Below, piece by piece: positions 55,481 to 64,000 of a DNA stretch of 64,000 nt. Both the position numbers and the translations under genes were made by a program. Source of the DNA: Hirsutella rhossiliensis (Eukaryota > Ascomycota > Sordariomycetes > Hypocreales > Ophiocordycipitaceae); assembly GCF_020360975.1 (NCBI RefSeq), contig NW_025408667.1, positions 7,998,001-8,062,000 on the forward strand, given 5' to 3'. Position 1 is the stretch's first letter. Each line of letters begins with the position of its first letter. The notes beneath the pieces are model-generated. The model was not told where the DNA came from, made no database searches, and saw only the letters and a list, made by a program, of their open reading frames with translations.

Positions 55481-56430
55481 TATAGAAAGGGCATTAAATT
55501 TTTTATCAAGTTTTTAAATAGTTCTATAAGACTATCTTACTCTTCTATACTTAGAAAGAGTATACCGGGCCTATAACTATTAAATTAATAAGGTTAGTTA
55601 GGGGCATTAAGAAGAAGAAGAATTCTAATTAAAAGGAAAATAAGGTCTTAAAAAGAAAAGAAGTTAAAGCAAAGGAGGCAGGTAGGCCTAAGTGACTAGG
55701 GATTAAATCACTTTATTTTTAACTATAAAGGGGACTTTTTTTTATTATATAGATATTCTTTAGGACTAGATTTCCTACTATTAGTAATTGATTTAGTGTG
55801 TTATTCTTGCCCATCTGCTATTTCCGTTATATCTTGCTAAATAGAAAGGCTGGAACTCCATCTGCTTCTATAGCAGTTCATTTCTTTATTTCTGCTTTCG
55901 TAGTATTTAATAGGGACGGATGGAAAGGGTCAAATTGTCGCGCATACTCTATATGCGTTAATTGACGCTGTCGCTTGTATCAGACAGGCGGCCACATCTT
56001 TTTCGTGACACAAATTACAGCAAATTAAGGGAGAACGCCGACGAGTTAGAGGACTATAAAGAGCGGGCGAATTAATAGAGGGCCAGAAAGACGGTTGGGG
56101 ATTTTCGGCGCGATACCTCGCGGGGCAATAGGTCTTTTTCGTCACTTGGTTCCCCAAGGCACTTCGTTCCTCAAGGCATATTCAATACGTCTTTCAAGCA
56201 CTTTTTCAAGTCATCCTAGTCCACGCCATGGCACTGTCCATTTCGACACGATGGATACCAGTAGGCCGGCTCCGGGACTACAGACCCTCTTTAATAGGCA
56301 CACATGCGTAACCAAAAGCCCGTTCAAATCTAGGCCAACTCATGCCCTATCCCATCCCATGTCATCGAGGCCCCGTACGGATATGTGCAACACCCTAAAC
56401 GCCGTCCCATGCATTCCGCCCCCAACCCGC
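55481..56430. other. AT-rich then normal intergenic, no gene seen
   Basis: 55,481-55,790 is AT-rich with somewhat few CA and TG, suggesting mild RIP or an old repeat end. The rest has normal composition and no convincing frame. Confidence 0.4.
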
Positions 56431-57407
56431 TCACAGCTGCACCACGTCGTTGAGGATGCGCACCTCGTCGCCAGGCTTAAACGCCGGCAGGCCAATGTAG
56501 GGGCAGGTGGAGCAGCGAAAGGCGTCGCCGAGGGAGCAGTTGTTGCACGAGCCCGTCTTGCCCTCGACGGTGAAGTCGAGCTCGTTGAGGTCGGTTGCGT
56601 TGAGCTTGAGGGCGTCGAGGCCTTGGTTGGCCCTTGCGCGGCGGCCGCGGTCCTCGGCCTCGAACTTGGCGGCGAGCCCGCAGGTGCAGTCCTTGCAGGG
56701 GCGGCGTCGCTTCGTGGGTTCGCAGTTTGTGGCTGTTGGCTGGTAGGTTAGCTCTCGCCCGTCGACGGCGGCGGGGCGAGGGTAGACGAACGTATCACGG
56801 GCCTCCTCTTGAGATCTTCTTCGGACAGCAAGTCGTTTTCGTCAATCAAGTCGTCGTCGTCATCGGCGTCGAGATTGGCAAAGTCCAACTTGGGCGCACT
56901 CGGCACTCCGCTTGGCGGCGCATCCTGTTTCTTCTTCTTGTTGCCCAGGCGCAGGGGCACCGCAGCATCCTCGTCGTCGCGCTTCTCGAAGGCGCCGTCG
57001 GCGTCGACCAGCCCCGCCAAGATGGCCTCTTTGGCGTCACCGGAGCCGAGGGGGCCGTCCTGGAAGCGAAGCTTGGCGCCGACCCTCATGGAGGGGACGA
57101 GCTGGGCGTAGACGTGGCGACCGAGGAGCTGGAGGGCCTCGGCGCGCCGTGCGCCATCGGTGTCGGTCAGGACGAGGACGAGGTCGTAGGTGGCGGGCGG
57201 GAGGGCGACGAGACCGGCGGAGAGGCGGTCGAGCATCTGCAGGTCTGTGTATGCGCGGTCCAAGTCGGCAAAGAGGTCGCGTAGCTTGTCCTCGCGGGCT
57301 GCCACTGACGGCGGGGCGAGGAGCAAGTTGCGCCCCGCAGTGGGCATGGGCGCGGGGCTGAAGTCGGCAGCCGTGTCGATGGTGACGATGGCAGGCGAGG
57401 GGGCCAT
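56431..57407 (-). CDS. DRE2: Fe-S cluster assembly protein Dre2 (anamorsin, CIAPIN1)
   Basis: Exons are 57,407-56,799 and 56,739-56,431, joined by a 59-bp intron (GTGATA donor, GCTAAC branch, ACCAG acceptor); the protein has 305 residues. The N-terminal half is a methyltransferase-like domain, followed by an acidic linker ([20 protein letters not shown]). The C-terminus holds both Fe-S motifs: C-x8-C-x2-C-x-C (PCKDCTCG) and the twin C-x2-C..C-x2-C ([15 protein letters not shown]). It ends in [14 protein letters not shown]. Dre2 takes electrons from Tah18 and feeds the cytosolic Fe-S assembly machinery; it is essential in yeast. If the intron is missed, the protein loses all the cluster ligands. 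It is a single-copy gene with a clean frame. Confidence 0.96.
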
Positions 57408-58045
57408 TTCGGACTCTGTGCGGTTGAGGATGTTGGGAGAATCGACGGGCTTGGGCGACGATGGGAGGGGGGACTCGGCAGGTAGGGAAAGAAATGCAGC
57501 AAGATGTGATTACGCATCCGACGTCGGCTTTGAAATTCACGGGCGTGGAAAAGGGCGGGGCACGCCATGGGCTGGTTGAGTTTGGTGGGTGACTGAGTGA
57601 GTACGTAATCGCACAGGGGCCATTCATTAGTCAGCCTTGGCATCATCCATCGTGGGGGCGGGCGAGTCACAGCCCGGGCTTTGGTCATGGTTTGTTTGTT
57701 GGCCTTTCTCGGTCGGCCCCATGATGCTCGGCCAACTCGGACCGTAGGTGTGCGGGTACGGACACACTCTTTGCAGCAAGACGATGACAGCTCGGTCTTT
57801 GCATCGCCAGCCACTATGTGAGACATTCTCAGTTCCCGCGCATTCACATCAAGCCTCCCAGCCGCGACTCCTTCCAGCAGACTTGGCACGTCGTCGAATT
57901 CATCGTCGAGGCCCCTCGGCCTCCAGAGACCTGCGTCGGCGGCAATCGATCGGAGCACGACAATGAGCTGCTGTGCTCGCTCGCCTACCCCCGCGGGCCC
58001 TGGCTTCCAAGCTGGTTGCCTTTCTCGCCCTCGACGCAAGCCCTG
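57408..58045. other. Intergenic, Dre2 promoter side
   Basis: No separate gene seen. Long frames here are shadows in GC-rich DNA. Confidence 0.5.
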
Positions 58046-58558
58046 CTATATGTAGCACTTGCTGCTGCTCGGCGTGGTCGGTGAAGAATCTTGGAGGACG
58101 AAAAACACCCTGGCCCACTCCGTCTTGCTCGGGTTCCGCCAGACGTGGCTCGCCGCCCGCTGTACAGCCACGTCGCCGCGCTCCAGCCTCGTCTCCTGGC
58201 CCGAGTCCAGGCTCAGCACAATGCTGCCCTCAATCACGGCCGCGTAGTCGAGGTTCTGGCCGCGGCTCATGGCGCATTCGTGCAGGGGTGCAAAGTCGAC
58301 GACCCTGCAGACGGTCCCGCCCGGGCTCGCGGCACCGGCTCCGAGCGCACTGCGGGCTGCAGCCTCGCTGTCCTGGCCGGGGTGCGTGTCCAGCGTGGAT
58401 GCCCCGTAGATGGTGTCAATGGCCAAGCCGCCCTCGCTGTAGGTGGTCTGGGCGCCTTCTCGCACTTTGGTGAAGACGGCTTGTCTGCTGAGGGGGTCGT
58501 TGGCGGTGTAGACGTGACGCAGAGCCCGGAGGTGGTTGTCACGAGAATGCGAAGCCAT
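58046..58558 (-). CDS. Small cupin-fold protein
   Basis: The ATG at 58,558 gives 170 residues (MASHSRDNHLRALRHVYTAND). Cupin motif 1 is at LDYAAVIEGSIVLSLDSGQE and motif 2 at LERGDVAVQRAASHVWRNPS, followed by WARVFFVL, the arrangement of single-domain fungal cupins. Most metal-binding histidines of motif 1 are not obvious, so catalysis is uncertain; such proteins often accompany oxidative or polyketide metabolism. A longer frame extends upstream to 58,834, but that part is low in family features. It lies on the same strand as DRE2. Confidence 0.8.
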   Translation of the reverse strand: MASHSRDNHLRALRHVYTANDPLSRQAVFTKVREGAQTTYSEGGLAIDTIYGASTLDTHPGQDSEAAARSALGAGAASPGGTVCRVVDFAPLHECAMSRGQNLDYAAVIEGSIVLSLDSGQETRLERGDVAVQRAASHVWRNPSKTEWARVFFVLQDSSPTTPSSSKCYI

Positions 58559-59529
58559 GGTCAGATGCGCGCCGGCTCGCCGACGACTCGACGTTGACGA
58601 TCCAATAGTCTCCCTCTGAGGTGAGTGTCTTTGACAAGACTGAGACTGAGGTGAGGAGCTCGGCCAGGGTGCTGGGGTGGTGTTGCTTGCTGCGCCTCGA
58701 TGCGAAGCCGGGCCGTGGACCAATTGCCGCCGTCGCTCCGAGATGGCAATGGTGCCAGAGTACCAGGTGCTGCCGACGCGATGCTTTTGTCGGCTTTGTA
58801 GCAACGATATGGCCGTGTCATTCGGGACAAACATCCATCTGGTACGGAGTAGTTAATGCTTCCCCTTTATAGCAGCGCTCACGCTCCCTGGCTCTTCATG
58901 GCATTGCCGAGAGGAAATGGCCTGGGAATACGCGTCATGCGGTCCTGGATAAGCGTGTCATTCGCCGGGGCACGAGTCAGCTTTAAGATGGCGTTGTTGA
59001 TGTTCAGCTGTACCCAGCGGCAGACGCTATGGCTTGCCGCTGTTTTGAAAGAGGCGTCTTGGATAACAAGTCTTGCCCATGCATATATTTTAGGCGGCCG
59101 AAGCCCGGACCGGACCGCAGTGTCACGCACGCTTTACACAAAAAGCGAGCGGTCAATGTACGTACGTGTTTCGATTCAAGAGTCTGATGCCTGCACTCAC
59201 GGCTTGGGGGTGGTTCAGGGTTCAGTTGGACCTCGGCGTTGGAGACTCGCGGTTCGCCGAGAGGGATTGGATTGGAATTACGGCCTAAAAAAAAGAACAC
59301 CAACCATCCACCAACCTCGGCATCGCGAGACCCAGCCATCCGTCCGTCATCCACCCTGCCCAACGTCGTTTATCCGCTACATCTGCCTTGATTGACGTAT
59401 TTCTTTCTTTTCTGTCTCTCTCTCGAAGCCCTTCTGCCCTGGCCAGTGCGCAGTCGGCAGGCTGCCTCTGCGTCTGGCACTTGAGCCCCCCCCATCAAGA
59501 CGACGACGACGACGACATCATCAGCAGCC
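58559..59529. other. Divergent intergenic region
   Basis: It lies between the cupin (leftward) and HIT (rightward) genes. A short GAC-repeat run at about 59,500-59,515 lies in the probable 5' UTR of the HIT gene. No gene seen. Confidence 0.5.
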
Positions 59530-60141
59530 ATGTTTGATCCCTCGCCCCCGTCGGCCGCCGACTTCTGCCCCTTTTGCGCCATCGCCGCCGCCCACGCGCC
59601 CTACGACCCCCTCGACCCGCCCTCGTCGTCGGCCGCCCAGCGCACCACGCCCGCCTCGTACGTGGTGCTGTCGACGCCCGACCTCGTCGCCTTCCTCGAC
59701 ATCATGCCGCTCTCGCCAGGCCACCTGCTGCTGTGCCCGCGCGCCCACCGCCCCAAGCTCACCGATGCCACCCCCCGCGAGGCCCGACACCTCGGTGCCT
59801 ACGTCCGCGTCCTCTCCGCCGCCCTGGCCCGCGCCACCGGCGTCGCCGACTGGAACGTGGTCCAGAACAACGGCGCCGCCGCGGCCCAGGTCGTCCCTCA
59901 CATGCACTTCCACCTCATCCCCCGCCCCGAGATCCGTGCCAGCGGCCGCTTCCGCGAGAGCTTCACCATGTTTGGCCGCGGGAGGCGGGAGGAGCTTGAC
60001 GAGGACGAGGCCGATGCGCTGGTTGTTGAGCTGCGGCGCCACATTGCTGCCGTGCTGGAGGAAGAGAAGCAGCAGCGCGACCACCAAGTTCCCTTGCGAG
60101 ACGGCGGGAAGCAGCGGTTCCCGGGCAAAGCCAAGCTGTAG
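59530..60141 (+). CDS. HIT-family nucleotide hydrolase/transferase
   Basis: A single exon of 203 residues. The N-terminal CPFC (Cys13, Cys16) is the zinc-binding pair common in HIT proteins. LSPGHLLLCPRAH (61-73) is the conserved strand region. WNVVQNNGAAAAQVVPHMHFHLIPRP (109-133) ends in the histidine triad H124-x-H126-x-H128, where the middle His is nucleophilic. The C-terminus is a charged helix (EEELDEDEADALV type). HIT enzymes cleave nucleoside phosphoramidates or dinucleoside polyphosphates; which one applies here cannot be told. The start is preceded by CATCAGCAGCC, a reasonable context. It is convergent with the aldo/keto reductase gene. Confidence 0.93.
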   Translation: MFDPSPPSAADFCPFCAIAAAHAPYDPLDPPSSSAAQRTTPASYVVLSTPDLVAFLDIMPLSPGHLLLCPRAHRPKLTDATPREARHLGAYVRVLSAALARATGVADWNVVQNNGAAAAQVVPHMHFHLIPRPEIRASGRFRESFTMFGRGRREELDEDEADALVVELRRHIAAVLEEEKQQRDHQVPLRDGGKQRFPGKAKL

Positions 60142-60411
60142 GCTTGCATCAACAGCACGGTATGGTCGAGGACGATAAACGGAGGCTTCAATCGAGACAA
60201 GCACACAAACACCTGCACCATGGGACAAGGGTCCTCGTACATACGAGGCAACCAGTAAGAGATGATAAACAGGCAACGCTGTTTCGCTCGAGTATTTTTC
60301 CATGTTTGTTTCTATCTCATCTTGTTTCTACTCTGGGACCGTCTACGTCTACCCTTGAGCCCAAGGTTGGTTGCCCCCCCTTACTTGGATATCGAGTCCT
60401 CTTTGACCTGC

Positions 60412-61320
60412 TCACTGCTTCAACTTGTCGTCAAAGACGCGGACGGGCAGCCACGCGTCGTCGCAGACCTTGAAGGCCCCCTCGGCGTCGCGGATTCCGT
60501 CAATGGCCTTGACCTCGTCGTCGCTCAGGCTCCAGCCGTCGAGCTGGAAATTGGTCTCGATGCGGGCCGGGGTGACGCTCTTGGGGATAACGCTCCAGCC
60601 CTTCTGCAGCCCCCACATAAGCAGGACCTGCTGGGGCGTCTTGGCCTTGGCCTTTGCGATGCCGAGCAGCGTGGCGCTGCGGTACAGCGGCGAGTCCTGG
60701 GAGCCGAGGCACGAGTAGCCGGTGCTGTGGATGCTCTTGGACGCGTTCAAGGCGACGAGCTCGGGCGACGGGTAGCCCGGGTGCAGCTCGACCTGGTTGA
60801 CGGCGGGCACGAGCTTGCAGGCCGGGTCGCGCAGCAGTTTGTCGAGGTTGGTGCACTCAAAGTTGGACACGCCAATGTTGCGCACCTTGCCGGAGCCGAC
60901 GAGCTTCTGCATCTCGCGCCACGTGTCGCGGAAGTCCCAGTCGGCCAGGTGGCGCTTGGGGTCGGCCGGGTCGGTGGAGCTGGGCCAGTGCATCAGGTAC
61001 AGGTCGACATAGGCGGTGCCGAGGCGGTCGAGGCTGCGGTCGAGGGCGGCGGCGACGTCGCGGTGGTCCGGGTTGTTGAGCTTGGTGGTGAGCCAGATGC
61101 GGTCGCGCGGGACGCCCGAGGCGCGGATGCCGGCGCCGACCTCGGCCTCGTTGCCGTAGGCGGCGGCCGTGTCGATGTGTCGGTAGCCGACGCGGAGGGC
61201 GGCCTCGACGGCGGCCCGGACCTCGGACGGCTTGGAGCGCCAGGTGCCGAGGCCGACGGCGGGCATCTGGTCGCCCGAGTTGAGGGTGAAGGAGCGGCTG
61301 TTGCGGGTCAGACTCAACAT
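60412..61320 (-). CDS. Aldo/keto reductase (GCY1-like)
   Basis: An intronless 302-residue protein with a TIM-barrel AKR pattern. The N-terminus has MPAVGLGTW. The catalytic tetrad is visible as Asp50 and Tyr55 (HIDTAAAYGNE), Lys80 (WLTTKLNN) and His111 (YLMHWP). GKVRNIGVSNF and NQVELHPG are the usual signatures, and IPKSVTPARIETNF near the C-terminus binds the NADP phosphate. These enzymes reduce aldehydes and ketones in the cytosol; glycerol or sugar-aldehyde reduction is typical of the closest yeast members, but the substrate is not determined here. Confidence 0.95.
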   Translation of the reverse strand: MLSLTRNSRSFTLNSGDQMPAVGLGTWRSKPSEVRAAVEAALRVGYRHIDTAAAYGNEAEVGAGIRASGVPRDRIWLTTKLNNPDHRDVAAALDRSLDRLGTAYVDLYLMHWPSSTDPADPKRHLADWDFRDTWREMQKLVGSGKVRNIGVSNFECTNLDKLLRDPACKLVPAVNQVELHPGYPSPELVALNASKSIHSTGYSCLGSQDSPLYRSATLLGIAKAKAKTPQQVLLMWGLQKGWSVIPKSVTPARIETNFQLDGWSLSDDEVKAIDGIRDAEGAFKVCDDAWLPVRVFDDKLKQ

Positions 61321-63715
61321 GCTTCATTCGCACAGTTCGGGAGAGGGCACGCCGTACGCAGTCTGTTTGAGAGACGCCATGGTTTCCTCGATTCTGAACC
61401 AACGTCTTTCACGGCTCGACAACTCGGAACTGAGGAATAACTAGACGGTCGAGGTGAGGCCGCATGAAGAGGGGAAATGTGGCGTCCATCTTCAGCGACC
61501 TTCAATGATAAAAGAGAAAACTGGGTCGAAGGGAGGGGAAAGCGCGGGGCAGCGGAAAAAGAAAGGCCATCAATGTCTTCGTCTCTTGGCAGGAAGGATG
61601 AACTCTGTTTTGGAGGCTTAGATGAGGGCCTCGTGACTGGAAATATCCACTGCTCGGTGGGCCACATCCTATGCAATACATATAGTATCGCTATAATATG
61701 GGCTGCGCTTCTATTTTCTGATTCGTTCCCGTGGCTAGATGTCGTCGGGGAGAGTGCGACATCGCAAACCGCCCATCGTGGTCCGCCGTGTTCGTATGTC
61801 CTCGCAACTGACTCCATGTATAGCCAAACTGCCCTTGCGTTTTCCCCGGAGATCAATGGTCCCGCCCACGACACTTTTTGGCATTTCGGGGTTTCTCGTC
61901 TCCTTGCTCACGTCACTACCAGAAACCCTGCGCTCTGTAGAGCTTGGTTCGCAGGCCTGGGTAGATGTCGATGATACTATCATGGAGCTTGCGGAGAGAG
62001 ACGGTGCGCGATTCGCCTCCATGGCGATAGAGGCCCAATACGACACAGACCACACTTGACTACTGGGCTGCTGCTAGACACGTGGATAATTGGGCGGACG
62101 TCTGGGTGAGCGAACCTGTCCGTCTTTTTCTCTATGGTGATGGAGTGGATCGCTCTATGAGAAATACGGTGAAGATTATATCGGCGGATATATGCGCGAT
62201 GAGTTTGACCCAGTCGTTGGTGAGATATTTTAATAAGTCGACCCTTTTTTTTACAACGTACAGTACAGTAGGTATTAGTTTAATTACCGCGCCTTTGGTT
62301 AAGCTAGCTAAATCAGCAGCACCTGAGGGATGTCGATGTAGACATGCCCGTCGAAAACCGAAACACGACGTAAACGCCCCACGAGTTGATCCAGATCTTG
62401 GGCGAGTTGCTTCGCCGTCTTCCTGTCCTCTGTGCGCCACTGAAGCACCAGATTACGTATTCCAATAAGATTGGCCAGGGGGGCACGAGTTAAGTAATCC
62501 CAGTCGTCGGGATCGCTGCCGTAAAAGAGATGGACCCTGTGGGATCTGCGCAAGGGCAAGGGCCTCACACAATGACCCCGCTAGATAGTCGTCCCTTTAC
62601 ATAAAAGACAAGAGATGAGTAGCATTTTGTTTCGAGACCTAATAAGTATTAAGGTTGCGGCTTGCCAGGGCCCTTAAAAGGGTCCGAGCGAGGTAGCTAT
62701 ACCAGCAAAGAGGGCCTTGGTGTCCTACTAGCTAGAGCACAGTCGATTATGCCCTTGTGTGTCTACCCCTACCTTCCGTTGTGCTCTTGAGTCTCAGTTC
62801 GAGAGTACCTGCAGAAGGAACCGCGGGTTTTATTTATCAGAGCTGCGGTTGGAATTTAAATGCATGGCTGTTGCGGCGGCAACGGCTGCAAGTCGTCGGT
62901 CTCAGCGCCCTCTGGTTGCCCGCAGCGTCGCCAAGCAAGCAGCCATCCTTCAACTTGTTAAAATTCTGGCATCAGCCTCTCCGGCAGCGATCCTGAGGTT
63001 ATTGTCACATGCATCGAGCCGGACCCCTCGATCGAAACAAGGGGTGGAATCAGCCAAGCTCCCAGTTACCCGCTTTTTAAAGACGCATGGCCTCGAATCA
63101 ACAGCATCTTCCCGCGCACGTACCGTCGCCAAAAATTTTCAAAACTACGTCGATCATATAATAATCCTCCTCGGCGCTATGAAGAAGAATAGTTCGCCCG
63201 CTGTTTCCGTAGCCGCTAGCTTACCCGAGTTAAAGTCAAAGCGGAGCACGTCTGAGACTTGAGACTGGCTCGGCCTTTCGACACCCCGATGAAAGCTGCA
63301 TCCTCTGCAGTCTTCACTAGTATCCTTAAACTCATGTACTGGCTTTCCGCCGATACCACCTGCGAGCTTGTGGCGAGGCAATCTTTGAAACTCGACAAAG
63401 CAGCATTGACGTCAATGTCACATTACATTGCAACTTGTTTTTGGTGGTCTGTCTCGGGAGTGTTTTGAGTCGGGAACTAGCATTGAATAAGATATCACGT
63501 TTTCTTGCTAGGGATAGTGGTGGATTATCTTCTTCTTATATTGAGGGCGATTCTCGCAGCTTGGTTGTGCTATGGTCTTGCTCTTTGTCAAGAAACCACC
63601 GCGTTTTACCGAACCGAATATCATTACCTGTATCTTCTTCTGATTGAAGAGCCAGACTCGGCACTATTTTTCCTTTACATCTTTTGTTTTCTACAGGCAC
63701 TAAGCCTTCACGACA
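61321..63715. other. Gene-poor stretch with possible relics
   Basis: Plus-strand 61,739-62,059 can encode 106 residues including SLPETLRSVELGSQAWVD, which recalls C-terminal parts of fungal F-box-like proteins, so it may be a fragment. Minus-strand 62,308-62,568 can encode 86 residues (HLFYGSDPDDWDYLTRAPLA) of unknown kind. Plus-strand 62,759-63,262 is open for 167 codons, Ala/Ser/Arg-rich, without a recognised domain. None is strong enough to call as a gene. Confidence 0.35.
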
Positions 63716-64000
63716 ATGAAGACCGTCGGAACTATTTCACTATGCCTCGTTATTTCGGTCAGCCTAGTTGCCTCGGCGCCCGTGTCTGTTGCTCTCGGGG
63801 CCAGAGGTACGATAGAGCCCTCTCTGTGCTACTCTGACCTTAAGTTTATGCACTAATCAGCTATATCTAGAGTTTAGCCGCGGCCGGTTAGCTACAAGCA
63901 TGGCAATTAATAACCAAATGAAAGCTGTCACTACTTCTCAGGAAGCAACGGCATATAACAAGGCTACGAAGCGCGAGAAGAAGACGCCGCAGGAAAAGGC
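63716..64000 (+). CDS. Probable small secreted protein, 5' part only
   Basis: The ATG at 63,716 (context CACGACAATG) starts MKTVGTISLCLVISVSLVASAPVSVALGARG, a clear signal peptide with likely cleavage after ASA. The frame stops at 63,857 if unspliced. A possible intron runs from GTACGA near 63,808 to the AG of CTCAGGAAG near 63,950, after which the frame reads ATAYNKATKREKKTPQEK to the window end. The KR pair could be a Kex2-type site. The exon structure is tentative and the rest lies outside the window. Confidence 0.5.

Noticed and set aside
56912..57361. Long plus-strand frames over the DRE2 gene and similar frames opposite the HIT and AKR genes
   Set aside because: They are shadows in GC-rich coding DNA. 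The named genes on the other strand carry complete family motifs.
61735..62059. Overlapping 106-codon frames on both strands
   Set aside because: Only a weak resemblance of the plus frame to F-box-like protein C-termini, with no start context or neighbouring exons. It is noted as a possible relic rather than a gene.
1..64000. Telomere, rDNA, tRNA or CRISPR-like arrays
   Set aside because: No TTAGGG/CCCTAA arrays, no rRNA-like sequence and no regularly spaced identical repeats with unique spacers were seen. No tRNA was recognised, although a covariance-model search would be needed to exclude one.

Overview
This window comes from a filamentous ascomycete (Pezizomycotina, most likely a Sordariomycete; the exact order cannot be read from the sequence). 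The genes have short introns with GT(or GC)..CTAAC/CTGAT..AG signals, the mobile elements are fungal Ty3/gypsy chromoviruses and a Tad-like LINE, and about half of the window carries an extreme repeat-induced point mutation (RIP) signature.

Bases 1 to about 31,300 are one RIP-saturated block in which CpA and TpG are almost absent while CpG is kept. It holds long decayed reading frames of unknown family and a nest of dead elements. Chromovirus B (5,587-13,022, TSD CTAGT) splits an unknown relic frame. A LINE (from about 15,000 to about 31,395) is split by chromoviruses C (15,345-22,724) and D (24,038-31,058, TSD CTTAG). C and D carry, between the chromodomain and the 3' LTR, homologous long reading frames on the strand opposite to gag-pol. 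Two shorter segments inside B and C (573 and 692 bp) keep CA and TG and appear to have landed after RIP.

From about 31.4 to 38.9 kb the sequence is not RIPped: a minisatellite-rich stretch and a very young chromovirus E (33,137-38,862, TSD CCTGC, LTRs differing by one 1-bp indel). At about 39.34 kb RIPped sequence resumes (LINE RNase H relic, tandem repeat, possible solo LTR) until about 42.15 kb.

The genic part starts at 42.2 kb: a small secreted repeat protein; a P-loop sulfotransferase; a four-exon MFS transporter; and, divergently from the transporter, an arylsulfotransferase-like (ASST) gene. The ASST gene is cut near its 3' end by a second young chromovirus F (49,229-54,631, minus strand, TSD GAATG). 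After another copy of the dispersed repeat come DRE2 (anamorsin, cytosolic Fe-S assembly), a small cupin protein, a HIT-domain protein and an aldo/keto reductase. The last 2.7 kb is gene-poor and ends with the first exon of a probable secreted protein.

All five LTR elements carry, just inside the 5' LTR, a 9-12 base primer-binding site complementary to a stretch of their own LTR, as expected for self-primed (Tf1/sushi type) reverse transcription. E and F are not RIPped and their LTR pairs differ only by indels. Their gag-pol frames are broken only by small indels, so they are either very recent insertions or imperfectly polished repeat sequence. The sulfotransferase, transporter and ASST genes sit together and may form a small sulfonation locus; this is an inference from position and family only.
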